Below are positions 24,787 through 33,378 of a DNA stretch of 64,000 nucleotides, in pieces (positions within the stretch are counted from its first letter, which is position 1; each line of letters begins with the position of its first letter). A model generated the notes under the pieces. It did no database searches. It was given only the letters and a program-made list of their open reading frames with translations, and had not been told where the DNA came from. The position numbers and the translations under genes were made by a program. The stretch is from JBGQOG01 sp052113705 (GTDB taxonomy: Bacteria; Pseudomonadota; Alphaproteobacteria; Rhodobacterales; Rhodobacteraceae). Location: contig NZ_JBGQOG010000003.1 in the NCBI RefSeq assembly GCF_052113705.1, forward strand, positions 1 through 64,000. The letters are read 5' to 3'.

Positions 24787-25725
24787 ATGAACGCCGCCAA
24801 GCCGCAGCTGAACGAATTGAACTGGAATCTGTTTCGCACCTTCTGCGCCATCGCCGAGGAAGAGGGCATCACCCGTGCCGCGAAACGGCTGAACATGAGC
24901 CAGCCCTCGGTCAGTCAGGCGCTGCAGCGGCTGGAGGAGCAGCTCGGCTGTCAGCTGGTGTTCCGCGACAGCCGCCGCTTTGCGCTGACGCTGCGCGGCG
25001 AGCGGATCTATCAGGAATGCGCCGAGATTTTCCGCTGTGTCGACCGGATTGCCGTGCTGACCGAGGACCGCAACGATGAAGATTACGGCGAGGTGCGGCT
25101 GCAGATCGTCTCGAACCTCGCCTCGCCGCTGATTGACGAGGCGCTGCGGCTGTATCATCAACGCAATCCGTCGATCACCTGGCGGATCGAGGTGCAGAAC
25201 AGTCAGGAAACCGTGCGCCGCATCGGGCAGGAAAAGACCGGGATTGGCATCTGTCTGCTGACCAAGCCGATCCTGAACCTCGACTGCAAGCTGTTGTTCC
25301 GCGAGGAATTCAGCGTGTTCTGCGGCGCCGAGCATCCGTTCTTTGGCCGCACCGAAGTCTCGTTGCGCGAATTGCAGCAAGAGCCGTTTGTCTCCTTTTC
25401 CTGCGCCACCGAAGGCATGGGGCTGGAGCCGATGGTGGTGCTGCGCGAAGGCGCGGGTCTGGGCAACCGGATCAGCGGCGCCAGCCCCAATCTGGAGGAG
25501 GTGCGGCGGATGATCATCTCGGGTCTCGGGATCGGCATCCTGCCGCTGATGGCGGTGTCGCATGAGGTGGAAAAGGGCCATCTCTGGCCCCTGCAGATCA
25601 CCGATCAAAAGATCGGCGCGGATGTGTTCCTGGTCCGCAATCCGGCCACAGAGCTGACGGTGCCTGAGCAGAAATTCGTCGATCTGCTCGACGAACTCCT
25701 GAACCTTTACCCGGAGCTGGTCTGA
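24787..25725 (+). CDS. LysR-family transcriptional regulator
   Basis: This 312-residue regulator has an N-terminal winged helix (LNWNLFRTFCAIAEEEGI, then AKRLNMSQPSVSQALQRLEEQLGCQLVF) and an effector-binding domain from about 95. It lies between the RraA-like gene and the TRAP operon. ATAG-N7-CTAT boxes occur before it, before the RraA-like gene and before the TRAP operon 6 kb away, so it probably controls all three. Its 3' end overlaps the convergent ornithine-cyclodeaminase-family gene by 19 bp, leaving no room for a terminator. Confidence 0.88.
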   Translation: MNAAKPQLNELNWNLFRTFCAIAEEEGITRAAKRLNMSQPSVSQALQRLEEQLGCQLVFRDSRRFALTLRGERIYQECAEIFRCVDRIAVLTEDRNDEDYGEVRLQIVSNLASPLIDEALRLYHQRNPSITWRIEVQNSQETVRRIGQEKTGIGICLLTKPILNLDCKLLFREEFSVFCGAEHPFFGRTEVSLRELQQEPFVSFSCATEGMGLEPMVVLREGAGLGNRISGASPNLEEVRRMIISGLGIGILPLMAVSHEVEKGHLWPLQITDQKIGADVFLVRNPATELTVPEQKFVDLLDELLNLYPELV

Positions 25726-26651
25726 TCCACCGCCAAAGCCGCGGCGATCAGATCTTCGGCAGAAAGACCCGCCGATTTGAAGACCGTGCGCTCCCCGGCA
25801 CTTTGGCGGCCGGGGTGCAGGCCCTGGGTCAGCTCGGCCAGATCGGCCAGAATATCCGCCTCGCCGATCACCCCCGACGCGAGCGGTTGCGCCAGATCGC
25901 CCGCGAGCATCGCCCCGGCCCGCCCATCCACAAACAGCCGCGCGCCCTGCACCGCCGCATCATCGCTTTCGCGCATATCGGCCTTGAACGCGCCGATCAG
26001 ATCCAGATGGCTGCCGGGCTTCAGCCAGTCACCGCGGATCATCGGCGTGGTGGCGGCGGTCACCGTGCTGATCACATCCGCGCCGCGGCAGGCCGCCTCC
26101 AGATCGCTGCAGGCCTCTGCGGGCAGGCCCCGCCCGGCCAGCGTGGCCGCAACCGCGCGGGCCTTGTCGGCATTGCGGCCCCAGATGCGGATCCGGGCAT
26201 AGGCGCGCTGGCTGGCATGCGCCTCGGCCACCTGCACCGCAAGCTGGCCGGTGCCCACCACCAACAACTCGGTTGCATCCGGGCGCGCCAGATAATCCGC
26301 CGCCAAAGCCGAAGCGGCGGCGGTGCGCCGCGCGGTCAGCGCATCGCCATCCAGCACCGCCCGCATCTGCCCGGTGACACCATCAAACATCATGTAGCCC
26401 GCGTTGATCGTGGCCAATCCTTTCGCGGCATTGCCGGGGAAAAACGTCACCACCTTGACCCCGACATTCTGTCCCGCCTGCCAGGCGGGCATCAGCAGCA
26501 GCGAGGCCTGCTGCCCGTCGGGCAGGTCCATCGTCAGCACCTGCCGTGGCGGCGCGGTCACCTCCCCCGCCGCAAACCCCTGCCGCAATGCCGCGATCAG
26601 CGCGGGCCAGGGCAGCGCGCCATCGACCTGATGTTCATCCAACAGCCGCAT
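25707..26651 (-). CDS. Ornithine cyclodeaminase/mu-crystallin family protein
   Basis: This 314-residue protein has the NAD(P)-binding Rossmann segment LLVVGTGQLAVQVAEAH near 120. Family landmarks are KVVTFFPGN, DGDALTARRTAAASALAADYLA and GSHLDLIGAFKADMRE. Members are either ornithine cyclodeaminases or imino-acid/ketimine reductases and N-substituted amino-acid dehydrogenases. ATG 26651 begins one base after the upstream hydrolase stop. Following an N-carbamoyl/amide hydrolase, it could reduce or deaminate the amino acid released. It is the last gene of the TRAP operon. Confidence 0.82.
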   Translation of the reverse strand: MRLLDEHQVDGALPWPALIAALRQGFAAGEVTAPPRQVLTMDLPDGQQASLLLMPAWQAGQNVGVKVVTFFPGNAAKGLATINAGYMMFDGVTGQMRAVLDGDALTARRTAAASALAADYLARPDATELLVVGTGQLAVQVAEAHASQRAYARIRIWGRNADKARAVAATLAGRGLPAEACSDLEAACRGADVISTVTAATTPMIRGDWLKPGSHLDLIGAFKADMRESDDAAVQGARLFVDGRAGAMLAGDLAQPLASGVIGEADILADLAELTQGLHPGRQSAGERTVFKSAGLSAEDLIAAALAVDQTSSG

Positions 26652-26652
26652 C

Positions 26653-27897
26653 TCAGCGATCCGCCCGCGCCACAACGGCGTGCAACAGGATGTTCAGACC
26701 GGCAAGGAAATCATCGGGCCCGCAATTTTCGGCATTGTTATGGGTGATGCCGCCTTCGCAGGGGGTGAAGATCATCGCGGTCGGGCAATGCGTGGCGAGG
26801 AAATAGGCGTCATGCCCCGCCTGGCTTTGGATATCGCGCCAGTCATAGCCCATGCGTTTGGCCTCATCGCGGATGCCCGCGACCATTTCGGCGTCGAAGA
26901 TATCGCCGCCCCAGAACCATTCATCCTCGATCACCGCGGTGCAACCCGCCTTCGCCGCGGATTCAAAAACCGCGCGGCGCATCTTTTCCGCCATCACCCG
27001 CGCGGTGACCGGATCGGGGTGGCGCACATCGGCAATCGCCTGCGCGCTGTCCGACAGAATACCCGGTTTGTTCGGCCAGGCCGCCAGACGCGAGCCGGTG
27101 GCCTTGCCGTCGCCCACCGCGAAATCCCAGCCGATGTCATCCACCGCCGTCAGGAACCGCGCCCCGGCGATCAGCGCATTGTGGCGCAGATCCATCGGCG
27201 TCGGCCCGGTATGGGCGGTCTGGCCGCTGAACTGAACCCGCATCCCGTGGCTGGGATAGCCGCCGGTCACCACGCCCACCTGCCGCTTTTCCGCGTCAAG
27301 GATCGGGCCTTGCTCGATGTGCAGCTCATAATAGGCGTCGATCTCGCCCGCCTTGCAGGGGCGGCTGCCGTCATAACCGATCCGCGCCAGCTCATCGCCA
27401 AAGCGGGCACCGTCGTCGCCGATCAGATCCTTGACCCAATCCACCGCGTATTTGCCCACGAAACAGCCCGAGGCGACCATCGGCGGCGAAAACCGCGCCC
27501 CCTCCTCATTGGTCCAATCCACCACCACGATCGGGCGGCGGGTGACATGGCCCGCATCATTCAGGCTGCGCACCACCTCCAGCCCCGCCAGCACCCCGGC
27601 AATGCCGTCAAACCGGCCGCCGTTGATCTGGGTGTCCAGATGGCTGCCGATCAGAATGGGCGGCAGGCTGTTGTCGGTGCCGTCGCGCCGGGCAAAGATG
27701 CTGCCCAACTCATCCACTTCGACGCTCAGTCCCGCGTCGCGGCACCAGCCGGTGAAGACATCGCGCATCTGCCGGTCATCATCGCTCAGCGTCAGCCGCG
27801 ACAGCCCGCCGGGCCGCCCGACGCCGATCTGGGCAGAGGTTTCAAGGGTGGACCAGAAACGGTCCAGATCGGCGCGGGTATCGGCAGAGAAGGTCAT
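26653..27897 (-). CDS. Zn-dependent amidohydrolase, N-carbamoyl-L-amino-acid hydrolase/allantoate amidohydrolase type
   Basis: This 414-residue peptidase-M20-family enzyme has the expected ligands: GSHLDTQ (His, metal 1), D in FDGIAGVLAG, the NEEG catalytic and metal glutamates (WTNEEGARF) and HIEQGP. A C-terminal histidine stands in GITHNNAEN. The dimerisation domain lies in the middle (SHGMRVQFSGQTAHTGPTPM). Known members release ammonia and CO2 from N-carbamoyl amino acids or allantoate. It sits between the TRAP permease and the cyclodeaminase homologue, so the imported acid is probably an N-carbamoyl or N-acyl amino acid or ureide. The exact substrate is not decidable by eye. Confidence 0.85.
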   Translation of the reverse strand: MTFSADTRADLDRFWSTLETSAQIGVGRPGGLSRLTLSDDDRQMRDVFTGWCRDAGLSVEVDELGSIFARRDGTDNSLPPILIGSHLDTQINGGRFDGIAGVLAGLEVVRSLNDAGHVTRRPIVVVDWTNEEGARFSPPMVASGCFVGKYAVDWVKDLIGDDGARFGDELARIGYDGSRPCKAGEIDAYYELHIEQGPILDAEKRQVGVVTGGYPSHGMRVQFSGQTAHTGPTPMDLRHNALIAGARFLTAVDDIGWDFAVGDGKATGSRLAAWPNKPGILSDSAQAIADVRHPDPVTARVMAEKMRRAVFESAAKAGCTAVIEDEWFWGGDIFDAEMVAGIRDEAKRMGYDWRDIQSQAGHDAYFLATHCPTAMIFTPCEGGITHNNAENCGPDDFLAGLNILLHAVVARADR

Positions 27898-27932
27898 GAA
27901 AGCCTCAGAGATTGGGGGCAGAGGGGCGGGCG

Positions 27933-29213
27933 TCAGAACAACGCCGAGCCGAAGGCAACAAGCTGCGGGAAGAGCACGAGCAGAAGCATCACCCCGGTCA
28001 TCACGCCGAGGAACGGCAGCAGATAGCGGAATGAGGCCGACATCGGGATGCCACCGGTGCGGCAGGCGGCCATCAGATCAATCCCCAGCGGCGGCGTATT
28101 GGCCCCGATTGCCAGATTGATGGTGAGCAGCACGCCAAAATAGACCGGGTCGATCTGATAGACGCGCAGCACGGGCAAAAACACCGGCGCAAGGATCAGG
28201 ATGATCGCGATGCTCTCCATAAAGGTGCCGAGCACCAGCACAGCCAGCATCATCAGCAGCAGGGCGACGGTGGCATTGTCGGTGGCGCCCGAGATCGCCC
28301 CCACCACCAGCTGCGGCACCTGTTCGGCGGCGAGTATCCAGCCAAAGACCGAGGCGGCGGCAATCACCAGCAAGATCGAGCCGGTCATTTCGGTGGTATC
28401 GCGCAACATGCCGAGAATGCTTGAGAAGGTCAGCTGGCGATAGACGAAGATCCCGATGAACAAGGCATAGGCGACGCCGATCCCCGCCGCTTCGGTCGGG
28501 GTAAAGATGCCCATGCGGATCCCGCCCACGATGATCAGCGGCGCGATCAGCGCCAGAATGGAATCCTTGAACGCATGGCCCAGCACCGGCCAGGAGAACG
28601 CCGCGCCGCCTTTCCAGCCGTTCTTGCGCGAGATCCACCAGGCCACGGCCATCAGGCCCAGCCCCAGCAAGATCCCCGGCCCGATGGAGCTGACAAAAAG
28701 CTGCCCGATCGAGGTATTCGTCGCGGTGCCATAGACGATCAGCACGATGGACGGCGGAATGACGGTGCCAAGCGAGCCCGCGCAGCCGAGGGCGGCGGCC
28801 GAAAAGCCGGGATGATAGCCGCGCTCGCGCATGGCGGGCAGCATCATCGTGCCGATGGCGATGACATCCGCCACGCCCGAACCGGACAGCGAGCCGAACA
28901 TCATGCAGGCGGCGATCATCACAATGGCGAGGCCCCCGGTGCGCTGACCCACCACCGCCGCGCAAAGCGCCACGATGCGGGGCGCGAGGCCGCCATGCAC
29001 CATTAAGAGCCCCGCAAGCAGGAACAGCGGAATCGCCAGCAGGGTGAAACTGTCGATCCCGCCCACCATGCGTTGGGCAATCACGATCAGCGGTGCCAGA
29101 TCCGCGATCAGCAGATAGATCGCCGAGGAGAGGCCAAGCGCCACGGCAATCGGCGCGTCAATCAGGACCAGCACGATGAAGCTGACCAACAAAAGGGCAA
29201 GGGCGATGCTCAT
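27933..29213 (-). CDS. dctM: TRAP transporter large permease subunit (DctM)
   Basis: This 426-residue multi-spanning inner-membrane protein of the TRAP-DctM family forms the ion-coupled channel. There are about 12 hydrophobic segments. Family hallmarks are LLAIPLFLLAGLLM near 60, FGSLSGSGVADVIAIGTMM near 105 and the C-terminal INLAIGANTPPLGIDL. The ATG overlaps the DctQ stop by four bases. The small and large subunits are separate here. Confidence 0.9.
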   Translation of the reverse strand: MSIALALLLVSFIVLVLIDAPIAVALGLSSAIYLLIADLAPLIVIAQRMVGGIDSFTLLAIPLFLLAGLLMVHGGLAPRIVALCAAVVGQRTGGLAIVMIAACMMFGSLSGSGVADVIAIGTMMLPAMRERGYHPGFSAAALGCAGSLGTVIPPSIVLIVYGTATNTSIGQLFVSSIGPGILLGLGLMAVAWWISRKNGWKGGAAFSWPVLGHAFKDSILALIAPLIIVGGIRMGIFTPTEAAGIGVAYALFIGIFVYRQLTFSSILGMLRDTTEMTGSILLVIAAASVFGWILAAEQVPQLVVGAISGATDNATVALLLMMLAVLVLGTFMESIAIILILAPVFLPVLRVYQIDPVYFGVLLTINLAIGANTPPLGIDLMAACRTGGIPMSASFRYLLPFLGVMTGVMLLLVLFPQLVAFGSALF

Positions 29214-29689
29214 TCCCGGCCTCCGCTGACTACCAGCCCCACCAATGCCAGCGCGGCACAGACCGGCAAGGCGAGGTAGAACAGCCCGACCGGCAGGCTG
29301 AGCGCCGGGGTCTCATGCGACCAGGTGGCGCGGGTCAGTTGCGCACCGGTATAGATCAGGATGACCAGAAAGGACGCGGTGGCCAGCCAAGCCAGAAACG
29401 CCAATGCGCGCCGCAGCGGCCCCTTGGTGCCAAAGATCAGATCGGTGATGCCTGCACAGAGGTGGCTTTTGCGGATCACGCCCGAGATCATGCCGACAAA
29501 GGTCACCCAGATCAGCAGAAGGCGCGGAATTTCCTCGGCCCAGCGGGGGGTATAGGCCAGAACATAGCGGGCAAAGACGACATAGACGATGATCGCGGCA
29601 AAGCCCGCCACCGCCAGCGCGCCCAATGTCCGCGTGCCCCAGCTGAGCCCGTCAGCGGCACGGTGAAGGAAGGGGGATTGGCGTGTCAT
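29210..29689 (-). CDS. dctQ: TRAP transporter small permease subunit (DctQ)
   Basis: This 159-residue protein has four predicted membrane spans and the conserved RWAEEIPRLLLIWVTFVG motif, followed by a basic/histidine segment (RKSHLCAG) seen in DctQ proteins. ATG 29689 is four bases past the cupin stop. It couples with DctM through the overlapping ATGA. Confidence 0.86.
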   Translation of the reverse strand: MTRQSPFLHRAADGLSWGTRTLGALAVAGFAAIIVYVVFARYVLAYTPRWAEEIPRLLLIWVTFVGMISGVIRKSHLCAGITDLIFGTKGPLRRALAFLAWLATASFLVILIYTGAQLTRATWSHETPALSLPVGLFYLALPVCAALALVGLVVSGGRE

Positions 29690-29693
29690 GCGG

Positions 29694-30062
29694 TCATTTC
29701 CCTTTCGAACCGATGCAGAGCATGCATTCATCGCAATAGGCGGCCACCACCACCCATTCCTCGGACAGAACTTCCACCTCATGCACCACGCCGGGCGGCA
29801 GCCGCAGGGCGGTGCCCTCGGTCATGAAAAATTCCTGCCCGCCCGCACGCAACACCGCCTCGCCCTTCAGCGTCAGGGTCACTTCGTCGCGCGGATGCGC
29901 ATGCGGGGTGGAACGGGCACCTTTTTTGCCGGTGGTCACGCTGAGCTTGATGAAGCCCTCGCCGCGTTCCGCCGGCGAAAACAACACCTTCTGGCTGAAG
30001 TCATAGAGTTGCACCGGTGAGACCGATGCAACCTGCTTCACCTCGGGCAGACTGCCCGTCAT
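29694..30062 (-). CDS. Small cupin-domain protein
   Basis: This 122-residue single cupin barrel has motif 1 around TPHAHPRDEVTLTLKGE (metal ligands H-x-H and E) and motif 2 around LRLPPGVVHEVEV. Its start overlaps the DctP stop by four bases (ATGA), and DctQ follows closely, so it is an integral member of the TRAP operon. Such cupins are often sugar or ketoacid isomerases, dioxygenase-like enzymes or effector-binding proteins. Nothing in the sequence decides which. Confidence 0.8.
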   Translation of the reverse strand: MTGSLPEVKQVASVSPVQLYDFSQKVLFSPAERGEGFIKLSVTTGKKGARSTPHAHPRDEVTLTLKGEAVLRAGGQEFFMTEGTALRLPPGVVHEVEVLSEEWVVVAAYCDECMLCIGSKGK

Positions 30063-31057
30063 TGACGATAGCTCTTCATCAGATTGATGAGATCCGCGCC
30101 GTACACATCGGTCTGCTGTTCCCAGATCGGCGCGAGGGCCTCGACGAAGGCGGGCTTGTCCACCTCGTTGAAGATCATGCCCTTGGCCTCCAGCGTCGCC
30201 ACCAGATCGGCGTCGGATTTGGCCACCATCGCGCGCTGCTCGGTGCCCCAGTGGATTGCGGCGGCCTTGACCAGCGCCTGATCTTCCGGCGAAATCTGAT
30301 CCCAGACGGTTTTCGACACCGTCAGACAGGCCGCGCCCCAGATATGGCCGGTCATCGAGACGTATTTCTGCACCTCAAAGAAGGAGGAGGAATCGATGAT
30401 CGACAGCGGGTTTTCCTGCGCGTCAAACACCCCCTGCTGCAGCGCCGAATAGAGCTCGCCAAAGGCCAGCGGCGCCGGTTGCGCGCCCAGAAGTTCAAAG
30501 GTTGCAAGGCGTACCTTGTCCGGCGTGACGCGGATCTTCAGACCGGCAAGGTCCGCCGGTTCGACAATCGGCTTGACGTTCGAGGTGATGTTGCGAAAGC
30601 CGTTTTCCCACCAGGCCAGCACTTCGATGCCCTGCGCGTCCAAAAGTGCCGCCAGCTCGCTGCCCAATTGGCCGTCCAGCGCGCCATAGGCCTGCTCGCG
30701 GCTGGACCAGGCATAGGGCATCTCGATGATCCCCAGTTTCGGCTCGACGAACTGGAACGAGCCAGAGCCGATCACGCCGCCCTGGATGGTGCCGATCTGC
30801 ATGCCTTCGATGACTTCCTTTTCGCTGCCGAGCTGGCCGGAGGCGAAAACCTCGACCTTGACGCGGCCCTCGGTCGCCTTGGCGACTTCCTCGGCAAAGC
30901 CGGTGGCGGCAATGTTCCAGCTGTGGGTTTCGGGCAGCACATGGCCGAGACGGATGGTGGTTTCGGCGAAACCGGCGGCGGGCAGCGAGAGGCCCAGCGT
31001 GGCGGCGACGAGCGCGCCGGTCAGGGCGGGGCCGATTCTGCGGATGGGATGGGTCAT
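30059..31057 (-). CDS. dctP: TRAP transporter solute receptor (DctP)
   Basis: This 332-residue periplasmic receptor has a signal peptide ending in AGFAETT and the DctP-family core. IRLGHVLPETHSWN starts the mature protein. KVEVFASGQLGSEKEVIEGMQIGTI follows, and GLKIRVTPDKVRLATFELLGAQPAPLAFGE carries the arginine that usually pairs with a ligand carboxylate. ATG 31057 has AGGAG about ten bases upstream. It is the first gene of the TRAP operon, so a carboxylated ligand is expected. Confidence 0.9.
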   Translation of the reverse strand: MTHPIRRIGPALTGALVAATLGLSLPAAGFAETTIRLGHVLPETHSWNIAATGFAEEVAKATEGRVKVEVFASGQLGSEKEVIEGMQIGTIQGGVIGSGSFQFVEPKLGIIEMPYAWSSREQAYGALDGQLGSELAALLDAQGIEVLAWWENGFRNITSNVKPIVEPADLAGLKIRVTPDKVRLATFELLGAQPAPLAFGELYSALQQGVFDAQENPLSIIDSSSFFEVQKYVSMTGHIWGAACLTVSKTVWDQISPEDQALVKAAAIHWGTEQRAMVAKSDADLVATLEAKGMIFNEVDKPAFVEALAPIWEQQTDVYGADLINLMKSYRQ

Positions 31058-31124
31058 GTCAGAACACTCCTGTTGAGGCGTTTTTTCTGAGGCGGATGAA
31101 GCACCGGCGCAGAGCAATAGGCAA

Positions 31125-31139
31125 ATAGCGCAGACCTAT
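31125..31139. promoter_or_regulatory. LysR-type box ATAG-N7-CTAT (TRAP operon)
   Basis: ATAGCGCAGACCTAT has the same arm pattern as the box before the RraA-like gene. It lies 68 bp upstream of the DctP start. A further AATAG stands at 31116-31120. Confidence 0.6.
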
Positions 31140-31493
31140 GGCTCTGATGCGGCAGGGCTATGGACGCCCCACGCGGCGCGCCCCGATGCGGTTCCCGCCA
31201 GAGCCATATGGCGCCCGGAGGACCGGTCAGGTCCGGACGACGAGCGCGGTGCGGGGATGGTCCGGGGTTACAGCGGCGCACCCCTTCTGACGCGGTGCCT
31301 TGCCCGCGCATTGCGACGGCAACCGCCCGCCTGTGGCGTGGGGCGCAGCAGAGCTGAAAGCACCGGCATCCGCCTTCGGGCGGCGGGTGATCAAAACTTC
31401 ATCATCGATGGCCGCGTCACGTATCAACGGGTCCAGTTTGTCAGCTGCCGCCACCGGAAAAGGTTGTGCGGGCCAGAACCACGGCGTATTTCT

Positions 31494-31505
31494 TATGTCG
31501 ACAAA
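31494..31505. promoter_or_regulatory. GntR-type operator A (TATGTCGACAAA)
   Basis: The GTCGAC core with TTGT/ACAA-like arms overlaps the AAGGA of the GntR gene, which suits autorepression. It resembles three further sites before the other units of the hydroxyproline locus. Confidence 0.6.
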
Positions 31506-31516
31506 AGGATTTTTCC

Positions 31517-32221
31517 ATGACCGACATCCAGACGATTGTTCCGCCAGAGCGCAAACGGGGATCGGGCGCCAGACTGGTTTATGACATGCTGCGCGACGAT
31601 ATTCTCGACCTCGTGCTGCCCCCCGGCAGCCCGATTGACGAGGTGCAGCTGGCCGAGCGCTTCAACATGTCGCGCACCCCGATCCGGGAGGCTTTGGTGC
31701 GGCTGGCGGGGGAAGGTCTGGTCGACACGCTGCCCAACCGCTCGACCATGGTGGCGAATATTGACTTCCTCAACCTGCACACGTTTTTTGACGCATTGAC
31801 CCTGATGTATCGCGTGACCACCCGGCTTGCCGCGCAATATCACCGGCCCGATGATCTGGTGGCCATCCGCGCGCATCAGGCCGAGTTTGCCGCCGCCGTG
31901 GCTGCACAAGATGCTTTGGCGATGATCGCCACCAACCGCGATTTCCACGCCGCCATCGCCGAAGCGGGGCGCAATCCCTATTACACCTCGCTGTTTTACC
32001 GGCTGTTGGATGAGGGGCGGCGGATCCTGCGCCTCTACTATCAATCCTTCAATGACCGCCTGCCGCAGCAATATGTCGATGAGCATGAAGAGATCATTGC
32101 CGCCATCGAGGCCCGGGATCTGCTGCTGGCGGACAGTCTGGCAAAGACACATGCGGACCAGATTGTCCGGCAAATTCAACAGCTTTTCGCGCGTGACCAA
32201 CGACAGGACATTTCGCTCTGA
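31517..32221 (+). CDS. GntR-family regulator with FCD domain (HypR-like)
   Basis: This 234-residue regulator has an N-terminal winged helix (VYDMLRDDILDLVLPPGSPI, then LAERFNMSRTPIREALVRLAGEGLV) and an all-helical FCD effector domain. The FCD metal-site residues appear as D in NRDFHAAI plus later histidines (EHEEII, KTHADQ). AAGGA precedes ATG 31517. It opens a locus of hydroxyproline-type genes. Four TTTGTNNACAAA-like palindromes stand before it, the DapA-type gene, the Ldh-type gene and the ABC operon, so it is likely the pathway repressor. Confidence 0.87.
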   Translation: MTDIQTIVPPERKRGSGARLVYDMLRDDILDLVLPPGSPIDEVQLAERFNMSRTPIREALVRLAGEGLVDTLPNRSTMVANIDFLNLHTFFDALTLMYRVTTRLAAQYHRPDDLVAIRAHQAEFAAAVAAQDALAMIATNRDFHAAIAEAGRNPYYTSLFYRLLDEGRRILRLYYQSFNDRLPQQYVDEHEEIIAAIEARDLLLADSLAKTHADQIVRQIQQLFARDQRQDISL

Positions 32222-32235
32222 CGTCTTGCGTAATT

Positions 32236-32247
32236 CTTGTCGACAAA
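32236..32247. promoter_or_regulatory. GntR-type operator B (CTTGTCGACAAA)
   Basis: It contains the perfect ten-base palindrome TTGTCGACAA (32237-32246), 98 bp upstream of the DapA-type gene and just after the GntR stop. Confidence 0.65.
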
Positions 32248-32344
32248 TAAAATGCAAAGTGGCATATCTTGGCTCAGACGGGAGTCGGGCGCTGCATCTG
32301 TGTTCTGACCCCGGCCCACACCGACAGGCACAATGGAGATCCTG

Positions 32345-33307
32345 ATGAAGGCCCAGATTTTTTCCGGCGTCATTCCGGCGCTGATGACCCCTTGCAAAGC
32401 CGACCGCAGCCCGGATTTCGATGCGCTGGTGCGCAAGGGGCAGGAACTGGTCGCGGCGGGCATGTCCGCCGTGGTCTATTGCGGCTCGATGGGCGACTGG
32501 CCGCTCCTGACGGATGCGCAGCGGATGGAGGGCGTGGAGCGTCTGGTGCAGGCGGGCGTCAAGGTGATCGTTGGCACCGGTGCGGTGAACAGCGCCACCG
32601 CCGTGGCCCATGCGGCGCATGCGCAAAAGGTCGGCGCGCATGGCCTGATGGTGATCCCGCGGGTGCTGTCGCGCGGCTCTTCGATTGCGGCGCAACGGGC
32701 GCATTTCAAAGCGGTTCTGGCCGCCGCGCCGGATCTGCCTGCGGTGATCTACAACAGCCCCTATTACGGCTTTGCCACCCGCGCCGATCTGTTCTTCGCG
32801 CTGCGTGCCGAGCATCCGAACCTCATGGGCTTCAAGGAATTCGGCGGCCCGGCGGACATGCGCTATGCGGCCGAGAACATCACCAGCCGCGATGATGATG
32901 TCACGCTGATGATCGGCGTCGATACCGCGGTGTTCCACGGTTTCGTGAACTGCGGCGCCACCGGTGCCATCACCGGCATCGGCAATGTGCTGCCGAAAGA
33001 AGTGCTGCACATGTGTGCCCTGTCGCAAGCGGCGGCTGCCGGAGATGTCGAAGCCCGCGCCCGCGCGCTGGAGCTGGAGGCGGCGCTGGCCGTGCTCTCC
33101 TCCTTCGACGAAGGCGCGGATCTGGTGCTCTATTTCAAGCATATGATGGTGCTGAAGGGCGACGCCGAATACACGCTGCATTTCAACGAAACCGACGCAC
33201 TGTCGGACAGCCAGCGCGGCTATGTCGAGGCGCAGTTCAAGCTGTTCAACAGCTGGTATGCGACCTGGAGCCAACTGCCGGGCGCCGTGGCCAAATACAA
33301 AGCCTGA
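32345..33307 (+). CDS. DapA-family lyase, probable pyrroline-4-hydroxy-2-carboxylate deaminase
   Basis: This 320-residue (beta/alpha)8 aldolase-family enzyme has Schiff-base Lys164 (GFKEFGG) and the conserved Tyr136 (VIYNSPYYG). The usual GTTGE motif is replaced by YCGSMGDW (46-52), as in non-DapA members of the family. In hydroxyproline degraders a DapA homologue converts 1-pyrroline-4-hydroxy-2-carboxylate to 2-oxoglutarate semialdehyde and ammonia. The regulator before it and the epimerase and oxidase downstream support that role. ATG 32345 has GGAG upstream. A strong terminator follows the gene. The semialdehyde dehydrogenase is not seen in the window. Confidence 0.78.
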   Translation: MKAQIFSGVIPALMTPCKADRSPDFDALVRKGQELVAAGMSAVVYCGSMGDWPLLTDAQRMEGVERLVQAGVKVIVGTGAVNSATAVAHAAHAQKVGAHGLMVIPRVLSRGSSIAAQRAHFKAVLAAAPDLPAVIYNSPYYGFATRADLFFALRAEHPNLMGFKEFGGPADMRYAAENITSRDDDVTLMIGVDTAVFHGFVNCGATGAITGIGNVLPKEVLHMCALSQAAAAGDVEARARALELEAALAVLSSFDEGADLVLYFKHMMVLKGDAEYTLHFNETDALSDSQRGYVEAQFKLFNSWYATWSQLPGAVAKYKA

Positions 33308-33329
33308 TCCGGCCCGCCGCAAAAGCCAA

Positions 33330-33355
33330 GGCCCTCTCGTAAGAGAGGGCCTTTT
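33330..33355 (+). terminator. Rho-independent terminator after the DapA-type gene
   Basis: A nine-bp stem, 33330-33338 with 33343-33351, is closed by a GTAA tetraloop and followed by TTTT. It lies 22 bp after the stop codon and before the convergent Ldh-type gene. Confidence 0.88.
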
Positions 33356-33378
33356 GTCGTTTCACGAGGTTTAGTGGC

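Larger units (their letters stand above)
31058..31516. promoter_or_regulatory. Divergent region between the TRAP operon and the GntR gene
   Basis: These 459 bp hold no gene that I can support. Near the left end is a LysR-type box (31125-31139) serving the TRAP operon. At the right end is a GntR-type operator (31494-31505) overlapping the ribosome-binding site of the GntR gene. The middle is GC-rich and featureless to me. Confidence 0.6.
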
